Shown here: positions 52,223 to 61,312 of the stretch, piece after piece
Layout of the letters: the number at the start of each line of letters is the position of its first letter
Numbering within the stretch: position 1 is the first letter of the stretch
From: Candidatus Eisenbergiella merdavium
Lineage (GTDB): Bacteria > Bacillota > Clostridia > Lachnospirales > Lachnospiraceae
DNA length: 64,000 bases
Direction of reading: 5' to 3'
NCBI GenBank assembly: GCA_019119595.1
Contig: DWWS01000046.1
Coordinates: 1-64,000 of the forward strand
Program-made: the position numbers and the translations under genes
The notes under the pieces: model-generated
Told to the model about the DNA's origin: nothing
Databases searched by the model: none
The model's input: the letters and a program-made list of their open reading frames with translations, nothing else

Positions 52223-52293
52223 AAATGTATAGTACCCTTTGTCAACTAAGGGTGTGGATTCAGGACGGCATGAAGACGGAGAAAAGGGGTTGC

Positions 52294-53235
52294 ATGATGA
52301 GAAGAGGCAGAAGACGGGCGGGGGTGTTCCGGGCGGCTGCTTTCTCCCTTATATGGGGGCTTGCTCTGTCGGCCGGAATCACAGCTTGGGCGGAAACCGA
52401 TGAATATGAAGAATATGAGGACGAGTATGAAGAGAACGCATACGCTGCGATTGACAGCGTGACCCTGGAAGTATATTCAGATATCCGCGCCGGGGATATG
52501 TACGGCGACGTGGAGGTGTCCGGCGATGAGGACGGATACACAGTAGACAAGGTAGAGCTTGTCAATGAGCCGAAGATGGGGTGGGAGGCCGGTGACCGGC
52601 CAAAGGTTCAGGTTACCCTGGAGGCTGGGACTGCGTATTATTTTTCCTCCGGTTTTTCGCGAAGCGATATTATTTTGGAAGGAGATGAGGGAAGCGTATC
52701 CTCCATTCAGAAAAAATCCAGTACCCTGTGGGTGACGATTACCCTGGAAGCATTGGACGAGGAAGATGAGGAGGAAGCGGACGAGGACGATTCCAAGACG
52801 CAGGATAACTGGTCGAAGGCGCAAACCGGCAGCGGGACGGTCTCGGCTTCCGATGATTCAGATCCCTCCTATGGCCCGGGAAGCAGCGGCACGGAAGATG
52901 ACTGGGAAGAGGATGCGTGGGAAGACGAGGATTCGGAAGACGCAGACTGGCAGAGCAGCGGGATGTCCGGCTCGGAATCACGGACATACAGAGGTGCCTG
53001 GCTGTACGACGGGGTTGGCTGGTGGTACTGCTATGCGGAAGGCGGATACCCCGCGAATGGCTGGCTTCTGATTGATGACTGCTGGTATTATTTTGACGGA
53101 GCCGGTTATATGGCCACAGGCTGGATTTTCTGGAATGGACAGTGGTATTTCTGCTCGGAGAACGGAGATATGCTGGCTGACACCGTCACGCCCGACGGAT
53201 ATTATGTCGGGGCGGACGGCGCATGGAAAGCGTGA
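52294..53235 (+). CDS. Acidic secreted protein with cell-wall-binding repeats
   Basis: 313 residues from the ATG at 52294 (AAAAGGGG upstream; 52270 has no binding site). An Arg-rich head and signal peptide end near ITAWA, followed by an Asp/Glu/Tyr-rich stretch (DEYEEYEDEYEE). A beta domain of about 110 residues contains YSDIRAGDMYGDVEVSGDEDGYTV. A very acidic Ser/Asp linker follows, then three to four choline-binding-type repeats (GWWYCYAEGGYPANGWLL, CWYYFDGAGYMATGWIF, QWYFCSENGDML). It should attach non-covalently to the wall. Function unknown. Confidence 0.78.
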   Translation: MMRRGRRRAGVFRAAAFSLIWGLALSAGITAWAETDEYEEYEDEYEENAYAAIDSVTLEVYSDIRAGDMYGDVEVSGDEDGYTVDKVELVNEPKMGWEAGDRPKVQVTLEAGTAYYFSSGFSRSDIILEGDEGSVSSIQKKSSTLWVTITLEALDEEDEEEADEDDSKTQDNWSKAQTGSGTVSASDDSDPSYGPGSSGTEDDWEEDAWEDEDSEDADWQSSGMSGSESRTYRGAWLYDGVGWWYCYAEGGYPANGWLLIDDCWYYFDGAGYMATGWIFWNGQWYFCSENGDMLADTVTPDGYYVGADGAWKA

Positions 53236-53283
53236 GACGCCTGCAAAGAAGGCGCTTGAAAATGGGATCTCATCATCTGCTGT

Positions 53284-55026
53284 TTACACTTCCTGAAGCG
53301 AGCAGGAGGGGGAGGCCACAAGAGAATAATTGGTGTGGTAGATTACGAAGCCCGGAGCCGTGCCTGCGGGCTTTTTGATATGCTTCTTTTGGATGTAATC
53401 CACCTCCACTTTGTCATTGTCCCGGCCCTTGGAGTAATAGGCGGCCAGAGCCCCCGCCTCTTCAAAGGCACGGTCCGGCACCTCATCCTGTCCCTGCACT
53501 TTTAAGATGACATGGGAGCCGGGAATGCCTTTGGCGTGGAACCACCAGTCATTTCCGCTTGCAAGCTTAAAGGTCAGTTCCTCGTTCTGGTAATTATTTT
53601 TTCCTACGTAAATGTCGTAGCCGTCGGAGGAGCGGTAATGGAACGGCCGGCTGGTAATTTTCGGCGCTTTGTCCCCGGCCCTGCGCTTTTTCACATAGCC
53701 GTACTCCATCAGCTCTTCTTTGATCTGCACCAGGTCGCTCTCGGTCTGGGCGATATCCAGGGAAGAGCTGATGGACTCCAGGTGGTCGATCTCCCGGCGG
53801 GTCTCCTGGGTGAGCTGGCTTAAGGCCTCGTACGTCCGCTTGAGCTTGTTGTATTTGTCAAAATGCTTCTGGGCATTCTCCCGGGCGGTGAGCTGGGGAT
53901 CCAGGGGAATGGTGATTTCTTCATTGGTGTAGTAATTCAGGCAGGAGAAGGATTTCTCTCCGCCCGCCAGCTCATAGCCGTAGGTGTTGAGAAGTTCCCC
54001 GTAGACGCGGTATTTTTCCCGCTTTTCCGTGTCCTTCAGCTGTTTGGCCTGGAGGTCGTATTTTTTATACTCCCGCTCCAGGGCGGTCTGGACAATGCGG
54101 CGCAGATCCGCGGATTTCTGGCGGATCCGGGTGAGCGCGTCCCGGGAGGCGTAAAAGTCCTCCAGGAGAGCGCTGATGGATGCGTAGTCCTTCCGGCTGT
54201 AGCCGGAGCCTTCAAAGCATGTCAGGGGAAATGCCGCGTATTCCACAGGGGTATCTCCCTCGTATACGATGGCCGGGGAGAAGCGCCCCTGGCTCACATC
54301 CTCCATGAGAAGCCGCAGGGTGTGGTACAGGTGGATCAGCTCCGGCTCCGTGCAGTCGCCTGCGGAGCGGTCTCCGTCCAGGGAGGCCAGATGACACAGC
54401 TCCTGGGACATGATGGGGCTGATTCCCGTGAGACGGCTGTAGATCGCCTTCTGCAGGGGCATGGGGGAGCTCTTCATCAGAGACATAAAGTCCGCCTCCG
54501 CCACAGTGAGGGGATCTGCCTTGGAAATGGTCTGTGGAATAAAGTATTCCCGGCCGGGCAGAACCTCCCGCACAGAGCTCATGTTGGCGGATACGTGCTT
54601 GATGCTGTCTAGGATGACGCCGTCCTCCCGGCAGAAGATAATGTTGCTGTGCTTTCCCATGATCTCCACGATCAGGCGCTTCCTGCATACGTCCCCCATT
54701 TCGTCCAGGTGCTCCAGCTTGAATTCGATAATCCGCTCCAGCCCGGGCTGGGTGACAGACAAAATCCGGGCGCTCCCAATATGCTTGCGCAGGAGCATGC
54801 AGAAATTGGGGGCGGTAAGAGGGCTGGTTTTGTTCTTTCCCGTCAGGTAAATGAGGGGAAGGCTTGCGCTTGCCGAGATCTGCAGGCGGTAATTTTCCCG
54901 GTTGTTTTTTATTGTTATAAGAAGCTCGTCTTTCTCCGGCTGGGCGATTTTGGAAATGCGGCCGCCTGCCAGGGCGCCGGACAGCTCATGTACGAGATTT
55001 GCAATGGTGATTCCGTCAAATGCCAT
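53284..55026 (-). CDS. rqcH: Ribosome quality-control factor RqcH (NFACT protein)
   Basis: 580 residues. NFACT-N domain (MAFDGITIANLVHELSGALAGGRISKIAQPEKDELLITIKN), helical and coiled-coil middle region, and NFACT-R domain (FHYRSSDGYDIYVGKNNYQNEELTFKLASGNDWWFHAKGIPGSHVIL). It binds stalled 50S-peptidyl-tRNA and adds alanine tails for degradation; older names are FbpA/fibronectin-binding protein. The only minus-strand gene in this part, divergent from yicC. Confidence 0.93.
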   Translation of the reverse strand: MAFDGITIANLVHELSGALAGGRISKIAQPEKDELLITIKNNRENYRLQISASASLPLIYLTGKNKTSPLTAPNFCMLLRKHIGSARILSVTQPGLERIIEFKLEHLDEMGDVCRKRLIVEIMGKHSNIIFCREDGVILDSIKHVSANMSSVREVLPGREYFIPQTISKADPLTVAEADFMSLMKSSPMPLQKAIYSRLTGISPIMSQELCHLASLDGDRSAGDCTEPELIHLYHTLRLLMEDVSQGRFSPAIVYEGDTPVEYAAFPLTCFEGSGYSRKDYASISALLEDFYASRDALTRIRQKSADLRRIVQTALEREYKKYDLQAKQLKDTEKREKYRVYGELLNTYGYELAGGEKSFSCLNYYTNEEITIPLDPQLTARENAQKHFDKYNKLKRTYEALSQLTQETRREIDHLESISSSLDIAQTESDLVQIKEELMEYGYVKKRRAGDKAPKITSRPFHYRSSDGYDIYVGKNNYQNEELTFKLASGNDWWFHAKGIPGSHVILKVQGQDEVPDRAFEEAGALAAYYSKGRDNDKVEVDYIQKKHIKKPAGTAPGFVIYHTNYSLVASPSCSLQEV

Positions 55027-55101
55027 ATAGGTTCAACTCCTAACTTGTCTGAAATATTATCAGGATTGTACCACAAAACAGGCAAATTTAAAAGTGGCAT
55101 G

Positions 55102-55130
55102 TTGACTTGACATGGCGGATGAATTATAAT
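55102..55130 (+). promoter_or_regulatory. Promoter of yicC-gmk-rpoZ
   Basis: TTGACT (55102-55107) and TATAAT (55125-55130) with a 17-base spacer. A second TTGACA at 55107 overlaps but is spaced wrongly. Confidence 0.75.
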
Positions 55131-55163
55131 AACAAAGACCACAAGGAAAGAGAGGCAGTCCGT

Positions 55164-56042
55164 ATGTTAAAGAGCATGACCGGTTTCGGCAGATGTGAGC
55201 AGGTGACGGACCAGTATAAAATTTCTGTTGAGATAAAAGCCGTGAATCACAGATATCTGGATCTGGGAATCCGGATGCCAAAGAAGTTCAGCCGTTTTGA
55301 GAATGCGGTGCGCACGTTTTTGAAGGAATATGTAAAGCGCGGCAAAGTGGATTTGTTCATCAGCTTTGAGGACTATACCGAGAGCGAGATGTGCGTGAGG
55401 TACAACCAGAGGCTGGCGGCAGAGTATGTGGACTGCTTTAAGAAGATGGAGGAGGCCTTTGGAATCCCTAATGACATGACAGTCTCCGCCCTGGCAAAGC
55501 TGCCGGAGGTTCTCACTATGGATCAGGTTCCCGAAGATGAGGAGCGTCTGTGGGAGATTCTGTCGGGAGCGCTGAAGGGAGCTGCGGAGAGTCTGGTTCA
55601 TTCCCGCGAGATTGAGGGAGAGCATCTGCGCCGGGATCTCCTCGAAAAGCTGGACTATATGGAAGGGCTGGTGGATTTCATTGAGGAGAGAGCTCCCGCC
55701 ATTTTGAAGGAGTACAGAGCCCGCCTGGAGGACAAGGTGAAGGAACTCCTGGACGGAAGCGCCATAGATGAGGGCCGCATTGCGGCGGAGGTGGTGATCT
55801 ATGCGGATAAGATCTGCGTAGACGAGGAGACTGTGCGCCTCAGAAGCCATATTGACAGCACGCGCAAAGAGCTGATGCAGGGGGAGAGCGTGGGGAGAAA
55901 GCTGGATTTTATTGCCCAGGAGATGAACCGGGAGGCAAACACGATCTTGTCAAAGTCCAGTGATCCTGCGATTTCCGACCAGGCCATTGCTCTCAAAACG
56001 GAGATTGAAAAGATCCGGGAGCAGATACAGAACATTGAGTAA
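55164..56042 (+). CDS. YicC/YloC family endoribonuclease
   Basis: 292 residues from the ATG at 55164 (AAAGAGAGG upstream). N-terminal MLKSMTGFGRCE, the SVEIKAVNHRYLDLGIRMP core, and the C-terminal DUF1732 domain (SHIDSTRKELMQGESVGRKLDFIAQEMNREANTILSKS) are complete. YicC proteins are oligomeric RNases that cut certain small RNAs. It heads a run with gmk and rpoZ; the small remA gene often found between yicC and gmk is absent. Confidence 0.93.
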   Translation: MLKSMTGFGRCEQVTDQYKISVEIKAVNHRYLDLGIRMPKKFSRFENAVRTFLKEYVKRGKVDLFISFEDYTESEMCVRYNQRLAAEYVDCFKKMEEAFGIPNDMTVSALAKLPEVLTMDQVPEDEERLWEILSGALKGAAESLVHSREIEGEHLRRDLLEKLDYMEGLVDFIEERAPAILKEYRARLEDKVKELLDGSAIDEGRIAAEVVIYADKICVDEETVRLRSHIDSTRKELMQGESVGRKLDFIAQEMNREANTILSKSSDPAISDQAIALKTEIEKIREQIQNIE

Positions 56043-56087
56043 ACCTGCATGTGCCCGGCGGCGGGATTTTCAAAGTAAGGAGGGCGT

Positions 56088-56726
56088 ATGGAGCGTCAGG
56101 GAATTTTAGCAGTAGTCTCCGGATTTTCCGGAGCGGGAAAGGGCACGCTGATGAAAGAGCTGCTCAGACGGTATGACAATTATGCCTTGTCCATTTCGGC
56201 TACCACGCGCAGCCCCCGGGAAGGGGAGGTGGACGGCCGCGAATATTTTTTTGTATCAAAAGAGCGGTTTCAGCAGATGATCGAGGAAGGAAGCCTGGTG
56301 GAGTATGCACAGTATGTGAACCATTATTACGGCACTCCTAAGGAATACGTGATGCGGCAGATGGCCCAGGGCAAGGACGTGATCCTTGAGATTGAGATAC
56401 AGGGCGCGCTGAAGGTGAAGAAGCGTTTTCCGGAAGCTCTTTTACTCTTTGTGACGCCGCCGAGCGCTGAAGAGCTGTGCAGACGGCTGGTCGGAAGGGG
56501 CACGGAGACGATTGAAGTGATCAACGCAAGGCTGCGCAGAGCCGCAGAAGAGGCTTCCGGCATGGAGGCCTACGACTATCTCCTCATCAACGACGATATC
56601 GACCGCTGTGTGGAGGAGATGCACAGCCTGATTCAGCTTCAGCACCGCCGTACGGTTTATCATCTCGAGTTTCTAAACCGGATGCGGGAGGAGCTGCGCC
56701 ATCTGGATGCCAGAGGACAGCAGTAA
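56088..56726 (+). CDS. gmk: Guanylate kinase
   Basis: 212 residues. P-loop SGFSGAGKGTLM, GMP-binding segment ISATTRSPREGEVDGREYFFVS, and lid GRGTETIEVINARL. It makes GDP from GMP with ATP. AAGGAGGGCG precedes the start. Typical length; the gene order gmk-rpoZ is conserved widely. Confidence 0.96.
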   Translation: MERQGILAVVSGFSGAGKGTLMKELLRRYDNYALSISATTRSPREGEVDGREYFFVSKERFQQMIEEGSLVEYAQYVNHYYGTPKEYVMRQMAQGKDVILEIEIQGALKVKKRFPEALLLFVTPPSAEELCRRLVGRGTETIEVINARLRRAAEEASGMEAYDYLLINDDIDRCVEEMHSLIQLQHRRTVYHLEFLNRMREELRHLDARGQQ

Positions 56727-56765
56727 ACAGCAATTGACGAAATAGGATTGAAAGGAGAACAAAAT

Positions 56766-57023
56766 ATGTTACATCCATCGTATACAGACCTTATTAATGT
56801 AGTAAACAGCGATATCGAGCCGGGAGAGCAGCCGGTGGTTCAGAGCCGGTACTCCATTGTGATCGCGGCCTCCAAGCGGGCCAGGCAGCTGATTGCCGGG
56901 GATGAGCCGCTGGTCGCCGGGGCAAACGGCAAAAAGCCGCTGTCCATTGCCATTGATGAACTGTATCATCAGAAGGTAAAAGTGCTTCCCGAAGAGGAGG
57001 CTGTCCAGGAAGAGGAAGAGTAA
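56766..57023 (+). CDS. rpoZ: RNA polymerase omega subunit
   Basis: 85 residues from the ATG at 56766 (AAAGGAGAAC upstream). YTDLINVVNSDIEPGEQPVVQSRYSIVIAASKRARQLI is the omega core that binds the beta' subunit, and the C-terminus is acidic. It helps assembly and stability of RNA polymerase. Confidence 0.93.
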   Translation: MLHPSYTDLINVVNSDIEPGEQPVVQSRYSIVIAASKRARQLIAGDEPLVAGANGKKPLSIAIDELYHQKVKVLPEEEAVQEEEE

Positions 57024-57235
57024 CGATTTGGAGCATTTCCTGTGCGATCAGGAGCGATGGGATGGGAAATGGCGGGGGCTGCCGCAAAGAGGTATTTGCG
57101 ACAGCCCGAATTTTGCTGTGGACATGACTTTTAGGGACGGCGGCGGTCCGGGCCGGCCAAAGGCCGGATACGGTGCGCCGGAGGTTTATGCTCCGTCCGG
57201 AAGGGTTATCTGAATTTTGGGAGAGCTGCTTATTT

Positions 57236-58585
57236 ATGGAAGAGAAAAAATTATTCTGCGTGTCTCTGGGATGCGATAAAAACCTGGTAGATACGGAAAA
57301 GATGCTGCGTCTGATCCGGGACATGGGCATCTCTTTTACCGATGACCAGGGAGAGGCGGATATTATCCTCATCAATACCTGCTGCTTTATCGGCGATGCG
57401 AAGGAGGAGAGCGTGAACACCATCCTGGAGATGGCCGAGGAGAAAAAGGAGGGCCGGTGCCGGGCTCTGATTGTGACGGGATGTCTGGCCCAGCGGTATA
57501 AGGAAGAGATCCTTGAGGAAATTCCCGAGGTGGACGCCATACTGGGCACTACGTCCTGGGAGGAGATCGGAGCGGTGATCCGCGGAATCTGCGGCGGCCA
57601 GGAGAGCCATGTGTCCTGCTTCCACGATTTGAAGGAGCTTCCCGCTTCCGAGGGAAGGATCGTAACCACCGGCGGGTACTATGCCTTTTTGAAAATTGCG
57701 GAGGGCTGCGACAAGCGGTGCACGTACTGCATTATCCCCTATCTGCGGGGGCCTTACCGAAGCGTACCTATGGAGGATCTTCTCGCCGAGGCCCGGGAGC
57801 TGGCACGGGGAGGCGTGCGGGAGCTGATTCTGGTGGCTCAGGAGACCACCCTATACGGTGTGGATCTCTACGGCGAGAAATCTTTGCCCAGGCTTCTCAA
57901 GGAGCTGGCGAAAATACCGGAGATCCGCTGGATACGGATCCAATACTGTTATCCCGAGGAGATTACGGACGAACTCATTGCGGTTATAAAAGAGGAAGAA
58001 AAGGTCTGCCATTATCTGGATATTCCCATCCAGCATGCCAGCGACCGGATTCTGCGCCGCATGGGACGGCGGACGACCCGCCGGGAGATCACGGAGCGGA
58101 TCCGGCAGCTTAGGGAGGAGATTCCGGATATTGCCCTGCGCACCACGCTGATCTCGGGCTTTCCCGGCGAGACAGAGGAAGACCATGAGGAACTGCTGGA
58201 TTTTGTGGACGAGATGGAATTTGAACGTCTGGGCGTATTTCCCTACTCTGCAGAGGAGGACACGCCGGCCTATTCCTACCCGGATCAGGTTCCCCAGGAA
58301 GTGAAGGAGGCCCGGCGGGATGCCGTCATGGAGCTTCAGCAGGATATTGCCTTTGCCCGGTGTGAGGAAATGAAGGGAAAGATCCTCACTGTGATGGTGG
58401 AGGGAAAGGTGGCGGATGAGCCGGTGTATGTTGGGCGCACGTATATGGATGCCCCCAATGTGGACGGGCTGATCTTTATTCATTCCGGCGAGGTGTTTAT
58501 GTCCGGCGACTTTGTCAGGGTGAAGGTGACAGGGGCTGCCGAGTATGATCTGATAGGAGAGGTGTACGATGAATCTGCCGAATAA
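57236..58585 (+). CDS. rimO: Ribosomal protein S12 methylthiotransferase RimO
   Basis: 449 residues from the ATG at 57236. UPF0004 domain with cysteines C13, C49 and C83, radical-SAM cluster C158-x3-C162-x2-C165 (GCDKRCTYCIIP), and C-terminal TRAM domain. It adds a methylthio group to Asp of S12 using two Fe-S clusters. RimO rather than MiaB is favoured by the short N-terminus and CIIPYLRG. The 212 bases before it hold a CCGGCC-AAA-GGCCGG hairpin (57153-57167) but no gene. It overlaps pgsA by 17 bases. Confidence 0.92.
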   Translation: MEEKKLFCVSLGCDKNLVDTEKMLRLIRDMGISFTDDQGEADIILINTCCFIGDAKEESVNTILEMAEEKKEGRCRALIVTGCLAQRYKEEILEEIPEVDAILGTTSWEEIGAVIRGICGGQESHVSCFHDLKELPASEGRIVTTGGYYAFLKIAEGCDKRCTYCIIPYLRGPYRSVPMEDLLAEARELARGGVRELILVAQETTLYGVDLYGEKSLPRLLKELAKIPEIRWIRIQYCYPEEITDELIAVIKEEEKVCHYLDIPIQHASDRILRRMGRRTTRREITERIRQLREEIPDIALRTTLISGFPGETEEDHEELLDFVDEMEFERLGVFPYSAEEDTPAYSYPDQVPQEVKEARRDAVMELQQDIAFARCEEMKGKILTVMVEGKVADEPVYVGRTYMDAPNVDGLIFIHSGEVFMSGDFVRVKVTGAAEYDLIGEVYDESAE

Positions 58586-59111
58586 GCTTACCGTTCTGCG
58601 TATTTGTATGATCCCGTTTTTTGTGGCGGCCCTGCTCTATGAGGGCGGAGCCAGCCGGAATATGCGTATTCTGGCGGATATCCTGTTTATCGCGGCCAGC
58701 CTTACGGATCTTCTGGACGGAAAGATTGCCAGGAAGTACAATCTGGTTACAAATTTTGGAAAGTTTATGGATCCGCTGGCGGACAAGCTTCTTGTGTGCT
58801 CCGCTCTGATCTGCTTAATCGAGCTGGGCCAGCTTCCGGCCTGGGTGGTGATTATCATTATCAGCCGGGAATTTATCATCAGCGGATTCCGCCTGGTGGC
58901 TGCGGACAACGGCATTGTGATTGCGGCCAGCTACTGGGGGAAATTTAAAACGGTCTTCCAGATGACGGCGGTGATTCTGCTGATTTTCAATATCCCGTCT
59001 CTGGCGCTTCTGACAAATATTGTGCTGGCGGTAGCCGTTGTGCTCACCGTTGTATCCCTGGCGGATTACATTGTAAAAAACCGCAAGGTTCTTACAGAGG
59101 GAGGTATGTGA
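58569..59111 (+). CDS. pgsA: CDP-diacylglycerol-glycerol-3-phosphate 3-phosphatidyltransferase
   Basis: 180 residues, four to six helices. The CDP-alcohol phosphotransferase signature is complete (DLLDGKIARKYNLVTNFGKFMDPLADK, with both DxxDG and GxxxDxxxD). It forms phosphatidylglycerol phosphate. The preceding NLPNKLTVLRICMIPFFV is the PgsA N-terminus. It overlaps rimO and is followed one base later by cinA. It uses the product of CdsA (12568) and feeds Cls (47525). Confidence 0.95.
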   Translation: MNLPNKLTVLRICMIPFFVAALLYEGGASRNMRILADILFIAASLTDLLDGKIARKYNLVTNFGKFMDPLADKLLVCSALICLIELGQLPAWVVIIIISREFIISGFRLVAADNGIVIAASYWGKFKTVFQMTAVILLIFNIPSLALLTNIVLAVAVVLTVVSLADYIVKNRKVLTEGGM

Positions 59112-59112
59112 C

Positions 59113-59589
59113 ATGTCTGTGGAAGAAGAGGTGGTGGCGCTCCTGGAGGAGAGAGGACTCACCATAGCAACGGCAGAATCCTGCACCGGCGGGATGGTTT
59201 CCGCCCGTCTGGTAGGCGTTCCCGGGGTGTCCGAGGTGTTTATGGAAGGGCTTGTGACCTATTCCAATGAGGCGAAAGTCCGCCTTCTCGGCGTGAGGGA
59301 GGAAACGCTGGAGACTTTTGGGGCCGTAAGCCGCGAGACAGCCGTCCAGATGGCGGAGGGAGGATGCCGGAGGGCCGGGACGGATGTGTGCGTGTCGACC
59401 ACAGGGCTTGCAGGGCCCGGCGGAGGAACAGAGAAAAAACCCGTGGGGCTGGTTTATATGGCCTGCTGCGTGCAGGGACATACGGCGGCAGAGCGTCATA
59501 TATTTTCCGGGGACCGGCAGCGGATACGGGAGCAGTCTGCGGAAGCTGCCCTTGCGCTTGTGCGCGCCTGTCTGACGGAGCGCGCCTGA
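59113..59589 (+). CDS. CinA-family nicotinamide-nucleotide amidohydrolase
   Basis: 158 residues equal to the C-terminal CinA domain alone: TIATAESCTGGMVSARLVGVPGVSEVF, VTYSNEAKVRLLGV, and TTGLAGPGGGTEKKPVGLVYMA. It hydrolyses nicotinamide mononucleotide to nicotinate mononucleotide and ammonia, recycling NAD (PncC activity). Family members also exist as longer fusions with a competence-damage domain, absent here. AGAGGGAGG precedes the start. Confidence 0.93.
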   Translation: MSVEEEVVALLEERGLTIATAESCTGGMVSARLVGVPGVSEVFMEGLVTYSNEAKVRLLGVREETLETFGAVSRETAVQMAEGGCRRAGTDVCVSTTGLAGPGGGTEKKPVGLVYMACCVQGHTAAERHIFSGDRQRIREQSAEAALALVRACLTERA

Positions 59590-59670
59590 TTTCCATTGCT
59601 TTACACGTCGGGCGCATGCCTGGCTGGAAGCGGTTTTCGGCCGCACTCTGGAGAAAGGAGATGTATAGAT

Positions 59671-60990
59671 ATGGAAGGAGCCCGCATGAAGAGACAGCTG
59701 GGAGCTGCCTGCTGCTATGCATATGCCCGGCTTACATTGAATTATTATATGTACTATGAGGCAGCGCAGGACGCGGATTTCCCTAGGGGGATTTTAGACC
59801 CGCTATCCGGCCGGTTTCACGGCATCCTGGGAGATTTCCTGGAGGGAATCCCCTCGTCAAAAGCGCTCGAAGAGCTGAGGACAGAGGTGATTCGGGAGAT
59901 GGAACGGGCCACGGCCTACACGGACAGCCTCCAGGCGTATGAGTATGTCCTGAATCGGATGGAGGGCCGCTTTGAGCCGAAGCTCATGGGAGGAGAACGG
60001 CGGGCGCTGGATTCGGAGGCGGCTGCCCGGGAGATTATGGCTTACATAAGAGACGGAGGGGAGGCGCCTTTGGTAAATCAGCGCATTCAGAATGTGGTGG
60101 GCCAGCTTCCTGTGCGTCTGACCAAAAATAAATTTTTTGCCATGGTGGAGGAAGGCCTCTCTGTTTACCTCAAGGGAACGCAGGAAAATCTGGATGATAT
60201 GATGAATATACTTCGGTCGGAGGGGCTTTTGAACCAGCCGAAGGACTGCGCCGAGGGCTACGAACGGCTGCATGGATTCCTGGAGATGTGCCGTGGAGCG
60301 GATTATGCGCGTATGGATGCGCAGACATACCGGGGACTGACGGAACAGCTGAAGGAGGCGGGGGATACGCTGAGCGGCTTGACCTGGAACATTCTCCTCC
60401 TCATGAATCTGGTCAATGACCTGTATTTGATTTTCCTCACCAGGGAACGGGTTTTGATGGGGGTATCCGAGGAGACACGGATGAAGGAAATCCTGCGGGG
60501 AATTAAGGCTATGTTCGATGCGGGAGCAGGGGAGATCCCCGGGGAGCTGACCCAAAGCCTCACGTTTTTGGAGGGCAAGCAGGAGGCGTATTTTGAACAG
60601 TGGATGCGCGGCCAGGAATCAGCGGGGGAGATCCGGGCCGGAGATGAGCCGCTGGGAGAGCTTCTCTATCAGGTGGAAACTCTGATGTCCGGAAGCTCCT
60701 TTATGGAACTGGTGCCCTCGGAAAATCGCGAAATGCCTGTGACAAGAGAAGCTCTGGCACAGGAGGAAGAGAGGCTTTTTGACAGCCTGCGGGAATCATG
60801 GAAGCATCAGCCCAAGGTTCTGGTACGGGCGGTGATGGCAAAGATTCTTTCGCGGCTTCCTGTATTTTTTCACTCCTCCGATGAACTTTTTTCCTATATA
60901 GAGAACAGTCTCGAGGCCTGCGAGGATGAGGCGGAGCGGGAGGCGTCCGTCCGGCTGATCCGCATGATCCGGGATGAGGAGATGGAGTAA
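59671..60990 (+). CDS. Uncharacterised conserved-looking protein
   Basis: 439 residues from the ATG at 59671 (GAAAGGAG upstream). Soluble, helical and leucine-rich (LARLTLNYYMYYEAAQDADF near the start, FHGILGDFLEGIPSSKALEELRTEV, LTWNILLLMNLVNDLYLIFLT, FHSSDELFSYIENSLEAC). No catalytic motif seen; I do not recognise a family. It is followed after one base by a small gene, then DUF2953 and gerW, so the four probably form one unit. The setting next to a spore-germination-type gene hints at a sporulation or envelope role, which is unproven. Confidence 0.7.
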   Translation: MEGARMKRQLGAACCYAYARLTLNYYMYYEAAQDADFPRGILDPLSGRFHGILGDFLEGIPSSKALEELRTEVIREMERATAYTDSLQAYEYVLNRMEGRFEPKLMGGERRALDSEAAAREIMAYIRDGGEAPLVNQRIQNVVGQLPVRLTKNKFFAMVEEGLSVYLKGTQENLDDMMNILRSEGLLNQPKDCAEGYERLHGFLEMCRGADYARMDAQTYRGLTEQLKEAGDTLSGLTWNILLLMNLVNDLYLIFLTRERVLMGVSEETRMKEILRGIKAMFDAGAGEIPGELTQSLTFLEGKQEAYFEQWMRGQESAGEIRAGDEPLGELLYQVETLMSGSSFMELVPSENREMPVTREALAQEEERLFDSLRESWKHQPKVLVRAVMAKILSRLPVFFHSSDELFSYIENSLEACEDEAEREASVRLIRMIRDEEME

Positions 60991-60991
60991 A

Positions 60992-61312
60992 ATGATCTGG
61001 TGGAAGCATCTGTACATGGGGGACAAGGCTGCCGCGGGGAGACCGGCCATTTTGGAGGGGATCCGCCGGGGCAGAAGGATGCCGGGCGTATACGTGATTA
61101 CTTTGCCGGAGAGCGGGAATCATATACTTGACATCCGTCCCGTCTCTCTTCTTACCGAGAAAGAAAGAGGGGACGGGGCCTTCCTGATTCTGGGCGCGGC
61201 TCTGGGCTATGGAGAAGCATGCCAGGTGGTGCGCCGTATGGTGGATGATATGTACCGGGCTACAGGGGCTTTTGACTGGCGGCATTATATGGAATTTCTG
61301 GAGGCGAGATGA
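60992..61312 (+). CDS. Uncharacterised small protein
   Basis: 106 residues from the ATG at 60992. Mixed alpha/beta, Arg-rich: RPAILEGIRRGRRMPGVYVITLPESGNHILDIRPVSLL, then GDGAFLILGAALGYGEACQVVRRMVDDMYRAT. It is coupled to both neighbours (one-base gap upstream, ATGA overlap downstream). No family recognised. It may be a partner of the 439-residue protein. Confidence 0.65.
   Translation: MIWWKHLYMGDKAAAGRPAILEGIRRGRRMPGVYVITLPESGNHILDIRPVSLLTEKERGDGAFLILGAALGYGEACQVVRRMVDDMYRATGAFDWRHYMEFLEAR

Noticed and set aside
53512..54612. Plus-strand open frames opposite rqcH
   Set aside because: Low-complexity translation of the complementary strand of a confident RqcH gene.
57028..57213. 61-residue open frame between rpoZ and rimO
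   Set aside because: Gly/Arg-rich with no family resemblance; starts five bases after rpoZ without its own binding site.
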